NCBI GenBank assembly: GCA_900618425.1
Contig: UZAN01041491.1
Span: 1,867 to 12,032, forward strand
DNA from: Echinostoma caproni
Lineage: Eukaryota; Platyhelminthes; Trematoda; Plagiorchiida; Echinostomatidae
Reading direction: 5' to 3'
Length of the DNA: 10,166 nt
Of the stretch, positions 1 to 7,243 are shown in pieces (the first letter of the stretch is position 1; every line of letters begins with the position of its first letter). The notes beneath the pieces were generated by a model. The model had not been told where the DNA came from, did not search any database, and worked only from the letters and a program-made list of their open reading frames with translations. A program made the position numbers and the translations under genes.

Positions 1-65
1 CTCACCGTGGGGAATCGTGTCGGTGCACGCTTTTCGAGTTCATTAAAAGAACGCTAATAGTTGAA

Positions 66-320
66 GTAAAACTTAATCCTGGAAATGTCCAAGTTGCTTT
101 ATCCAATAGAGGAACTTTCCTCAGAGTATAGATATCGCCAACTAATGTCGATGACTGCTAAATCTCGACGGTACACTTGATTGTGTCCGGTGGATAAGGG
201 TCCTTAAAGGAAGAAGGGAAAAACCTGACGGTATTTTAACTACCTGATCGATAAATCAGCCGCTACTTGATTTCTGAACCTTAATGGTTCTGATAGGTAC
301 TCCATGGTTATGTACCATGC
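66..320 (+). pseudogene. Reverse transcriptase palm and linker remnant
   Basis: Frame +3 over about 81-170 reads ISPTNVDDC followed by a stop and IST. This fits the family pattern S-P-x-L-(F/Y)-A-D-D-V-K-I-W, with the two catalytic aspartates at 150-155 kept and the preceding alanine changed to valine. Just upstream, bases 111-123 resemble an N-D-L-P segment broken by a small shift. From 268, frame +1 reads stop-FLNLN, then SMVMYHA at 301-321, which fits W-F-L-N-x-N...K-C-x-V-M-H of this RT class. The gap between the ADD box and the K-C-x-V-M block is close to the usual 45-50 codons, which supports the alignment. Each block alone would be weak; the order and spacing are the evidence. Stops lie at 159-161, 205-207, 226-228 and 268-270, depending on frame. 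Confidence 0.5.
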
Positions 321-408
321 CTTGATAGTCCTCAGTTATACAGGACTGGTTAGAAACTGAACGTATCCTGCTGTTAGTCACCAGCGTAGGGTGAAAGTAC
401 TTCTGGTA

Positions 409-825
409 CGTGATTTGATGATCACGTCCAGCTTGAATGGATCTATCAAGAAGCTTAGAGAAAACAAGAGGTAAGAAAAGAAAACTGCCGTTGCGAAACT
501 GTCGGTTGAAGAAACGCTACACAGGTGCATCGTCCGCCCGCATCTGGAATATTGCGTGCAGGCTTGAGCTCCATGTTTTCGCAGAGACATCGATACCTTG
601 GAGAGGGTTCAACGTCCAGCTACAAGGAGGGTAGCTGGTCAACAAAATCAGCGGCTCAGAGAATTAAATATGTTCTTTCTCAAACGGAGGCGGATGAGAG
701 AAGACCTAATCAAGACATTTAAGATTGTCAATGGTATACCGGGCCTTAGGTTTGACGACCTGTTCTCCTGGATTCCGCATAGAGACACGCGGGGACAACC
801 TACGTATACAGCAAAACCACTCTAG
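409..825 (+). pseudogene. CR1-like reverse transcriptase thumb region, broken
   Basis: Frame +1 is readable from 409 to the stop at 823-825, interrupted by TAA at 472-474 and TGA at 565-567. It reads RDLMITSSLN, then IVRPHLEYCVQA at 529-564, the TGA where a conserved Trp is expected, DIDTLERVQRPATRRVAGQ from about 586, and MREDLIKTFKIVNG ending near 735. These match the CR1-type sequence between the palm and the element's C-terminus, where LERVQRRAT and RGDLI-x-x-(F/Y)-K are hallmarks. The distance between ITSSL and VRPHLEY is about 35 codons, shorter than the usual 60 or so, so a deletion lies near 440-520. The frame is lost near 800-818, where the match moves to frame +2. It is non-functional and no start codon belongs to it. 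Confidence 0.82.
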
Positions 826-976
826 GTTGCAACTGAAGGCAAGGTTTTTCGCCAGCAGGGTAATTGCGCTATAGAGCCGGTTGTCGCTGAAAGTTGTAAG
901 CAGCAACACTGTAGATGCTTATAAAACTGCACTTGACGCGTGCTGGATAGGGGATTTTCCCGAGGTAAGTGTTTAG
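818..976 (+). pseudogene. CR1-like ORF2 C-terminal end, frame-shifted
   Basis: Frame +2 continues the LINE protein after the frameshift. It reads HSRLQLKARFFASRVIAL, then TAG at 872-874, then SRLSLKVVSSNTVDAYKTAL and a short tail DACWIGDFPEV before the stop at 974-976. The family consensus here is F-F-x-x-R-V-(I/V)-x-x-W-N-x-L-P-x-x-V-V-x-(S/A)-x-(S/T)-V-x-x-F-K-x-x-L-D. The in-frame TAG therefore stands at the conserved Trp. The last stop fits the normal end of the protein. It overlaps the previous block by a few bases because the site of the indel is not exact. Confidence 0.82.
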
Positions 977-1995
977 ATAACAACTATAACCTAACCACGA
1001 AGGAAGTGATAATGCACCACAGCATTCTGCTTTTTAGAAAGATTGCATGTCGAAGTGTTGGAAGCCAAAGAAAAATCGTTGACAACACACGAGTCTGGAC
1101 GCTGGATTGACGGGAGCCAAGAATCGTCCTGTGCGATATGAACTAAAATGACTGGCCATCAACGTCGATTAGTTTCATTGGTCAACCCGGTACGTCTACT
1201 TTGTTGGTCAAATCTACTTTGGTTTGCTCTATTTCCTCCCGGTCTTTTTCATTCGCACGATATAATTGTTTGCCTCAAATTTAGGACGGACGGAAATCGG
1301 AAACCAGTAGACGATAGGGAACGGAACCTTCTGACTTTTAGATTAAAGCCAGTAGCGTTTACCTTTAAAACCCCGAGCTCCGGACGCCAGATGGTTAAAC
1401 ATTTACTCAGACATAGAATGTTAGGTGCATTACTTGTTTTGCGTAATATGGAACGCTTTCACATTAAAAGTCTCTCGCCGACACGGCGATAAGTTAAGTC
1501 TTCGTTTCTCTCTGGTCATAAGTAGAAAGAGAAACCAATCAATGGCAGAGGTAGACGCACATTCGAGAGCACATCACAGAAGAATTCTGGACGCTTTATC
1601 AGCCCGTGGCCACTATTAGTCCAGTGCAAACTAACGTGAACCGACAGATCCGTTCACAGAACCTCTATCTTATTCCCTCTGATGAAACCAGATTTCTATC
1701 TCATAGCACGGGAGAACGTAGACCCAGGGCACTCTCCTGTTCTCAAAACGTTGAACAGAAATGAGAACCTAGTGATTTTTCCCTCGGTACGTAAGGATAC
1801 AACATATGAAACTCAAAATCCTTATAACTCCTCGGATTATTATTTTCATATTGCCCCATGTCAAGTGACTTGCAACCAATCATGCATGCGCACATAAGCA
1901 TAACTGAACACAACTCGCTGAAATTTAGATGTACATTGGTTAACTAGAGGAGTAGGAGCGGGGCACTCAAACTTTATGTTTTCGCTTTGCATGTT

Positions 1996-2015
1996 TCTTT
2001 TCCCCCATTTATTGA
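1996..2015 (+). repeat. Short dispersed repeat, copy 1
   Basis: A 20-bp pyrimidine-led word, TCTTTTCCCCCATTTATTGA, recurs at 3361-3379 with one C fewer. The sequences on either side do not match, so this is either the core of an old interspersed repeat or a coincidence in pyrimidine-rich DNA. No function is implied. Confidence 0.35.
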
Positions 2016-2810
2016 AATAGAGCCTGGAAGATGAACGCTCACGTAAAACAATCTCTCGCCTTGTAGGTGAGGTGAGGGATCGTTCCCTTTTCTTCCTCTT
2101 TTCAGCCAGCAAGTTGCGGACGACTTTTCCCAGCGGTGGGTGTCGTACTTGACCGCATAACACCGAAGGAATGCTGGACGCTCGATTGGCTGTGGTCATT
2201 TTCTGTACTGTAAATGCCCTGTAAATTAGTGCTTGCTTATGGCCCAGGTATAACAACGTAGCGCATCCATCGGCTACAAAGAGCTACTTATGAGCTTCAT
2301 CAACTACATTCGTTATGAAACAGTAATTAACCTTTAAAAGGCATTTGTCGGAACTGTTTTCGGTCTAAGGATTGGTTTTGATTACTAATTCCATCAATTA
2401 ACTCTTATTTTGGTGTCTTAATCCCGCGAAATAAGCGCGTTCTAATCAGTGAGCAAAATGTGTTGAAGCCCATGGCGAGATAGTAAATCCATGTGAAAAC
2501 ATTGGGCTATTAGGGGCTAAGACACGAGACAAGGCGGAATGCTAAAAACAGGATTTTCTGCTATGTAGCTCGTTGTAGCCGGCTATTAACGTACTACTAG
2601 CTAATGAAGTGCTACCTGGGCGCGTGCCTTTCGATAAGCGAATAAGTAAACCACGGGATATCAGCTCTTGGACTGTATCAAAGGCCTATCGAGGCTTGAC
2701 GGATTTAATCGAAACGGTCAACGAAAATGTTACGGGTAACCCGATTAAACCATAGGTACCCGCTTCTCTTGCTGTTTCTTCTGTTTGTGAACTACTCCTT
2801 CCCTTAAACA

Positions 2811-2853
2811 AAAAGATTTGTCTTTTCGGCAGAATAACAACCGAAAAGATTTG
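2811..2853. repeat. Hairpin-forming inverted repeat with overlapping direct repeat
   Basis: TCTTTTCGG at 2821-2829 and CCGAAAAGA at 2841-2849 are perfect 9-base inverted arms around an 11-base loop, with a possible G-T pair at the base of the stem. The 10-mer AAAAGATTTG also occurs twice as a direct repeat, at 2811-2820 and 2844-2853. There is no T-run or adjacent gene to suggest a terminator, and the DNA appears eukaryotic, so I call it only a structure. Confidence 0.5.
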
Positions 2854-3360
2854 GAAATAAATGAAAATCAGTTGTGGCTTTAATGGATTAGTTAAAGTTC
2901 GGTGGAACTTTGTCGTTCAATGCTATTTGAATGATGTGGTGTTACGACATCTGTTGTGGAGAGTGTCTCATTCGAGGAATTTGTGGAAGAAATGTCTGGC
3001 TATTTTGTTGAATCCTTTGGCATTTGAATTCGTATCGATTATGGAACAGGGTATGAGTAAGCCTCTACTGCCTTCTTCGTCCGCCTGTTCAAATGCGATG
3101 TTTGCATGCACCCAAGTCGTGTTCACCAAACAATTACATCAGTGTCGGCTGGGTAATCATGCTCACCTATCAAAAACTGGTGTGGCAATTAAAACTATAT
3201 TATCGGACGGAACCAGCTGATTCACACGCCGTGTAGTAATTAGGCGACATTCAATGAGTTTCGTTCGTATGGGGCAGTAGTCAATTAATCGGTCACAGAC
3301 AACACAGACAATGTTCTATTCTGGACCGCCACGCCGCTGCCGATTGGAAAGATCGGTATC

Positions 3361-3379
3361 TCTTTTCCCCATTTATTGA
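3361..3379 (+). repeat. Short dispersed repeat, copy 2
   Basis: TCTTTTCCCCATTTATTGA matches 1996-2015 apart from a missing C. It lies about 110 bp outside the left end of the Merlin element and is not part of that element's inverted repeat. Confidence 0.35.
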
Positions 3380-3418
3380 TTACATAAATCAGGTTAAAAC
3401 AGGGCTGTTTTGAGGAAA

Positions 3419-3448
3419 ATTCAAACACGTTCAAATACATTCAAACAC
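3419..3448 (+). repeat. Three-copy 10-bp tandem repeat
   Basis: Three adjacent 10-mers read ATTCAAACAC, GTTCAAATAC and ATTCAAACAC. The first and third are identical and the middle one differs at two positions. It is a minisatellite-like array too short to be classed further. It ends 33 bp before the Merlin target site duplication. Confidence 0.7.
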
Positions 3449-3481
3449 TGGATTTGTCGTGTCGTTGATTGCCTAATGGTA

Positions 3482-3489
3482 GTTTACTC
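3482..3489. repeat. Merlin target site duplication, left copy
   Basis: GTTTACTC directly abuts the left inverted repeat. The 8 bases directly outside the right inverted repeat are ATTTACGC. Six of eight positions agree, as expected for an aged duplication. Merlin elements are known to make target duplications of 8-9 bp. Confidence 0.72.
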
Positions 3490-3518
3490 GGCGCACGTTA
3501 CCATCCGGCACCCCCCCC
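3490..3518 (+). repeat. Merlin left terminal inverted repeat
   Basis: It begins GGCGCACGTTACCATCCGGC and runs on into eight Cs at 3511-3518. The first 22 bases are the inverted repeat proper; the C-run matches the right end only in being C-rich. It is presumably the transposase binding and cleavage end. Confidence 0.92.
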
Positions 3519-3697
3519 TAATTGTTTGCTTAATTTTGGGTCACTAGAGAAGCGGATACTGTAAAATGTTTTAGATTTTTTTAGAAATTTAATATATAAA
3601 ATATTGTTCTCTTTGATGAAACATGAGAGTCCATTTTCACACGGTTTGTTTTAAATTGTGACCTTGAAACATGTTGGACGGGTCTAAAATGTAGGGG

Positions 3698-3853
3698 ATG
3701 CTACAACAAATTCAAGGAGAGGCGTATGTGGAGTATATGCAGGAACGCCATTTATTGCCTCCAACACTTACTTGTGCATGTGGTCGTACAATGAATATGC
3801 AGGAGTTCTCTCGCAGACCGGATCACTTTGTTCCCTACGTTATATACATATAG
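3698..3853 (+). pseudogene. Merlin transposase N-terminus, truncated
   Basis: An ATG at 3698 opens a 51-codon frame (+2) that ends at TAG 3851-3853. It reads MLQQIQGEAYVEYMQERHLL, then PPTLTCACGRTMNMQEFSRR and PDHFV. This is the Merlin/IS1016 start: a short helix, an LLP turn, a Cys pair with Gly-Arg-x-Met behind it, and R-(R/P)-D-x-F/W before a W-R-C that normally supplies the second metal-binding pair. Here the first pair is C-x-C (codons at 3773 and 3779) instead of the usual C-x-x-C, so one codon seems lost, and the second pair is absent. After HFV the match ends and the frame runs into unrelated residues and a stop, marking the left side of the internal deletion. The ATG is preceded in frame by TAG at 3692-3694, so it is the natural start. 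Confidence 0.85.
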
Positions 3854-4060
3854 TGTCAACCACACAGACGGTTTCGCCAACCCCATACCTCGTGTTCATA
3901 CTAATAAAGTTGAGCCCTTTTGGAATCACATCAAAAGATACTTGAAAAACGCCACGGGGTCGGTATGAAATGTGATATGGGAACATCTAGATGAAGTACA
4001 GTGCCGAATGTGGTTTAGTTTTTCTATACAGACGTTTAAAATGACTTTGATATTTAGTTG
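3840..4060 (+). pseudogene. Merlin transposase DDE domain, C-terminal part
   Basis: Frame +3 reads LYTYSVNHTDGFANPIPRV, then HTNKVEPFWNHIKRYLKNAT, TGA at 3966-3968, and IWEHLDEVQCRMWF at 3975-4016. The ISXO2-like/Merlin pattern is (V)NHS-x-x-F-x-(D)-P...H-T-N-x-(I/V)-E-x-x-W-x-x-x-K-R, followed some 20 residues on by Y/H-L-D-E-x-x-x-R. All of that is visible. The Glu codon at 3912-3914 stands where the family has its last catalytic carboxylate. The two upstream aspartates would lie in the deleted part. The open frame continues to a TGA at 4227-4229 inside the right inverted repeat, but residues after about 4060 are hydrophobic and not recognisable. The protein is dead: central deletion, frame change and one stop. 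Confidence 0.9.
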
Positions 4061-4201
4061 CAACATCCTGCTCAGTTGTATCCATGTTAAATATCGTTTA
4101 CTATTTATAAGATTATTTTTTAGTTATTTCTGTCCTTTATTTTCCAGGGGAAATGTTTCATTACTTATGAGCAGTATTTTTATTTTTACGAAATTCGCCG
4201 A

Positions 4202-4232
4202 GGGGTGGGAGTGCCGGATGGTAACGTGAGCC
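4202..4232 (-). repeat. Merlin right terminal inverted repeat
   Basis: Read on the minus strand from 4232, it begins GGCTCACGTTACCATCCGGC and differs from the left end at only the fourth base over 22 positions. Inward, the minus strand continues TCCCACCCC, a degenerate version of the left C-run. Confidence 0.92.
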
Positions 4233-4240
4233 ATTTACGC
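4233..4240. repeat. Merlin target site duplication, right copy
   Basis: ATTTACGC directly follows the right inverted repeat and agrees with the left flank at positions 2-6 and 8. The two differences are what ageing would produce after insertion. Confidence 0.72.
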
Positions 4241-6994
4241 TTGTCCGAGCGTGTCAAAATTAGAGAACATGTGCAGTGAACTTCCTAACTGATGATTTGG
4301 ACTGAAAGTTAGGACAAAATGATCACATTCTATTAACTCTATTTGATAATTAGAAATGAAAATCACAATATTTTTAATTAAAACAGGGTCAATTACTTCA
4401 AAAACAAGATATACACTGGTTGCAATCGAAAGTAGACACACATTGTCCATCTTTTATAACTTCGAGAAAGAAATTTGATTACATTTGAACAGGTGCGTCA
4501 GTAAATTCCGTAAACGTCACGTAACATGTTGAAGACGTCGTGTTGAGCTCCGTGTAACAGATGGATATTTTCTTCTAATTTTACCGGTTGCTTTATCCGC
4601 TAGATAGGTGAACCGTGATCTGGTGAACTGCAAACAGTTTATCAATAGCACGAAAATGAGTGTAGATTGATGTTCTAGGGGCGGAAAAACCAGAAAGCCA
4701 GAGAAAGTTGGCGATTTGGGGAAAGAGTCTCAGTAGTTGGGATGAAAGTAAAGGACCAGTGAGGTTTATTTCTTATTCTTTCTCCTTCGACGGGTACAAA
4801 AGGAGATGCGATAAGTTAAAACAACTATTGCACTTAAGATATTCTTCAATTTGTGGCGTTTAATGAGCACAAAAAGTGTTCCATTCCTTGTTCTCCGGCA
4901 AATCTGTCACAGACACGGAAACCGAGGGAAATAGATTTTGAAAGTGATTCTTTCTTTGTGTGTGAAGGCTGCGCGAACTAAAACTGGATTGGAGGAGAAC
5001 AGACCTAAAGTAATCAGTGCCCAGTACACTGGGATATCTTTGGTTCGTTGAAACAGGGGTGTCTAAAGAAGAAATCGATTCTCTCAATATATTTTGTTCA
5101 CATTTACTTGGGAATGTTTCGATTTTTAACAAATGTAAATCGTGTGGTTCTCCGAAATCGAGGCGGCAGGTACTTCTGACCATCGGTCTGAATTCGAACA
5201 TTCACGGCAAAGTAGCAAGTTGAGAAACCATATAACATTCCATCCACTGGGAATCCGTGTGACTCAATTAAAACGAAGATCTTGATACCGCTCGAGCAAA
5301 CTGACGATACTTGTGTTGTATGTGGTGTTAGTTCGGACCACTCGGGGACATTCGGCTCGTTCGAAATTGCCTTTGACCATCTCATAGTACTTACCGTCAC
5401 TCAGGGTTAATGATTTTAGCCGCGTGCACTTCAGTCTGCGGAAAACAATTTTGGGGAGTCGAGGGAGGGTGAAGGGGAACGGGGATTACAATGAGTTACA
5501 AATACAGCTTGCAACTATTTGAGTGCGGAAGTCTATCAGTGAGAATAAGAAACGTCCGTCAAACGAAAATAATAACCTTTCTGCTTTTGTTTGGTTCATA
5601 TGGTACCGTGAAATGAAATTCTAAGAGAAAAGAGAGTAGAGAACTGAAAGGGTTACGCAGGAAAGATGGCATCGGAAAAAATGGCACTTTGTTAAATCTC
5701 CATCCAGGTGCTCACAGTACTCGGGTTGTACATGACACCCGGTCATATAAGTTCGGTCTCTTCACAAGGATCCACTTATCGTTATCTACTCTGAAAAGAA
5801 AGCGATACCCTTGAATGTGATTCTCGTATCGGCGAATGGTGAGAATCTAATCGAAACGGTGAAATGATGCAGCAAACACAAAGCTGCCATCTTACGTTTC
5901 TCAGTAGCCTACGTTTGAGTACGTAACAAGCATCGGTTGGTTGTCGGTACATTTTAGCTCACCTATGATCACTCAAGAATAACGTGGTATTTTATTATTG
6001 AAAATACTTTCTTACACATCTCAATATTGCACATATTGATTTTCATGTTTTCCGGGGATCATATACATGCCTTTGGCTGTCACCCATCGCCCACTTCAAA
6101 CGAACATTTCCACCAATATACTGGTGTCATTTCTTGGAACATTCCTCCATCTCACATTGTATTTGTATCAGCATTGATTTCCTCTTGCCGGAATTGATGA
6201 AACATGGATTTGTCACAACAACAGTGAACCTTCACAATTAGACGGGCTAAAATCATACCACTTGTTTTTCTTGCACTTCCGACCCACCGGCCAATTCAAT
6301 GGTGTAAATAACCCCGTGAGACAAGCAAACCATCGGTAGATAATCATTGGTAAGTATGTTTAGAACAGGTTGATCACCTAAAAAATTTAGTGAGTGTAAA
6401 TTCTACCATTATCAAGTGGTTTTAGATGCCTGCTGGTATTTTGATTTTGTATTTTGTTCCTGTCACATTATGAAAACCACAACAACCTGGCTCGTAGATC
6501 AAAAATCGCTTTCGGTGAAACATTTTTATAACGTGAAAATTCAGGCGTTGCATAAATTGGGTATTGCATTATCGGTGACTGATCCCTTTTAAATTCGTTA
6601 TCCTTTTTCAACAAGCGATCAAGTCCCAACATGAGAAAGTGCTCAATTTCTCCAATAGTGGGCGCTTTGAATGCATAAGCTAATCAATTCTTTCTTCACA
6701 CTGAAACTAAGAGACTTGTCGGTTCGCGTAAACAGTCAATATTCACACAAAAGTAATCCCCAGAGTTCATGCGGTTGAAACAAGATCAAGCAGACAAAGC
6801 TAAGTCAATCGTATGAAGCGTCTTTGTTGTAAAACTCTCGTTGGATGTCATTTTAATCACGGTAACTCCTGAGTTCACCACTATGGGAAATGAATTTCGT
6901 TTTCTTTAACCGTGGCAGCGACCATGCTATGAAATTTACAACAAATTTACTAAGTGAATCTGGTTCTTATTCAGGAAATGAACTTCATTTTTAG
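4241..6994. other. No supported gene; presumed intergenic or intronic DNA
   Basis: No domain or convincing exon was recognised. The open frame at 4860-5201 (minus, 113 codons) is rich in Ser, Thr and Phe. Overlapping minus-strand frames extend to 5400 with a Pro-Arg-rich segment near 5110-5170, and a possible acceptor (TTCAG near 5186-5190) precedes part of it. The length is within chance expectation and no matching donor was found. The part from about 5485 to 6994 contains only short frames. A G-quadruplex motif at 5453-5484 is listed separately. Confidence 0.5.
5453..5484 (+). other. G-quadruplex motif
   Basis: Five G-runs lie close together: GGGG at 5453-5456, GGG at 5463-5465, GGG at 5467-5469, GGGG at 5474-5477 and GGGG at 5481-5484, with loops of 6, 1, 4 and 3 bases. 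The last four alone satisfy the standard rule of four runs of at least three Gs with loops of 1-7. It stands out in otherwise A+T-rich sequence. No gene start is recognised next to it, so any regulatory role is unproven. Confidence 0.7.
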
Positions 6995-7243
6995 GGGATA
7001 CAATGGATCATACCATTTCTAAATTAGTGCTTTTGGAAGCAATCACCGAGGATCCCAATGGTGATTTCAAACAACTTAGGACATCAAGCTATTCTGATGA
7101 CCTGTGAAGCACATGAATGCGGTGCATCGATCACGCAAAGTTAGCTGATACAACATTTGATATATCTTCAAATGAAGATCTCCGGTATGTATTTCGTCGA
7201 AATAAACGGTGTTTTTTGTCACCGTATAGGTATGCCAATCAAT
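6995..7243 (+). pseudogene. Possible coding relic or exon, unidentified
   Basis: Frame +1 reads GDTMDHTISKLVLLEAITED, then PNGDFKQLRTSSYSDDL, up to TGA at 7105-7107, has a second TGA at 7114-7116, and continues from an ATG at 7117 as MRCIDHAKLADTTFDISSNE, then DLRYVFRRNKRCFLSPYR, to the end. The first part lies between a possible acceptor (TTTTTAG ending at 6994) and a possible donor (CCT|GTGAAG at 7103/7104), which would make a 109-bp exon. The second part ends near AG|GTATGC around 7233 but lacks a good pyrimidine tract in front. The residue mix looks protein-like, but I do not recognise a family. It could be one or two exons, a dead gene fragment or chance. Confidence 0.22.

Larger units (their letters stand above)
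1..976 (+). mobile_element. CR1-like non-LTR retrotransposon, 3' part, decayed
   Basis: This is the 3' part of a LINE whose 5' side runs off the left edge of the window. Reverse transcriptase landmarks appear in the correct order and at roughly normal spacing on the plus strand. They are a corrupted S-G-V-P-Q-G-S-V-L-G-P stretch near 66-95, a decayed N-D-L-P near 108-120, a decayed A-D-D catalytic box at 147-155, a W-F-L-N-L-N linker at 268-285, a D-L-x-x-x-I-T-S-S-L block at 412-435, IVRPHLEYCVQA at 529-564 and FFASRVIAL at 845-871. The RPHLEYCVQ(A/F)W signature and the closing A-L-W-x-R-L block are typical of the CR1/Jockey side of the LINE tree; I favour CR1-like. The copy carries stops and frameshifts and cannot make protein. 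The apparent terminal stop is TAG at 974-976. I cannot see where the element's 3' UTR ends. Confidence 0.85.
977..3481. other. No supported gene; presumed intergenic or intronic DNA
   Basis: I find no recognisable domain on either strand. The longest open stretches are 1148-1492 (plus, 114 codons), 1861-2256 (minus, 131 codons, first ATG about 18 codons in, with a basic centre rich in Arg, Lys and Glu) and 2861-3220 (plus, 119 codons). At roughly 60% A+T, a 10-kb window read in six frames should give a longest stop-free run of about 110-130 codons by chance, so none of these is evidence of a gene. The minus-strand frame at 1861-2256 is the most protein-like, with a possible acceptor (TACAG followed by AAAATG near 2201), but I see no matching donor. 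The 977-1100 part may still belong to the LINE 3' UTR. Confidence 0.5.
3490..4232 (+). mobile_element. Merlin (IS1016-related) DNA transposon, internally deleted
   Basis: This 743-bp element can be delimited completely. Its outer 22 bases at the left (3490-3511) match the reverse complement of 4211-4232 at 21 of 22 positions, starting GGC(G/T)CACGTTACC. Both ends continue inward into a C-rich stretch. Eight-base flanks agree at six positions. Inside, on the plus strand, are the zinc-finger N-terminus of a transposase (from 3698) and the C-terminal part of its DDE domain (about 3840-4060), in the right order but with the middle missing. Merlin transposases use an ISXO2-like (IS1016-related) DDE domain. 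This copy lacks the first two catalytic aspartates and has a stop, so it could only move with transposase supplied by another copy. The mismatched duplication suggests it is old. The boundaries are seen in the sequence; the family name comes from the protein motifs. Confidence 0.93.

Noticed and set aside
268..567. TGA read as Trp, as in flatworm mitochondrial code
   Set aside because: TAG also replaces a Trp at 872-874, other stops and frameshifts occur, and the content (LINE, Merlin, spliceosomal exon) is nuclear.
961..970. Strong splice donor, GAG|GTAAGT, at 964/965
   Set aside because: It lies in the last codons of the dead LINE reading frame, with no exon or acceptor to pair with; probably fortuitous.
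1148..1492. 114-codon open frame on the plus strand
   Set aside because: Length is within chance for this window and base composition, no domain is recognised, and no splice sites or start context support it.
1861..2256. 131-codon open frame on the minus strand with a basic centre
   Set aside because: Among the longest frames and a little protein-like, but only slightly above chance length, with no recognisable family and no donor site to match the possible acceptor.
2861..3220. 119-codon open frame on the plus strand, with a short acidic frame (SFEEFVEEMSGYFVESFGI) overlapping it
   Set aside because: Two overlapping frames both look faintly protein-like, which argues for chance; no motif could be named.
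3450..3518. tRNA-like words (GCCTAATGGTAG) suggesting a tRNA-derived SINE
   Set aside because: No matching B-box (GGTTCGAxTCC) at the right distance and no cloverleaf arms; the right half is the Merlin inverted repeat.
2707..5861. 13-mer TAATCGAAACGGT occurring near 2706 and 5848
   Set aside because: Flanks do not match and no structure links the two sites; treated as coincidence.
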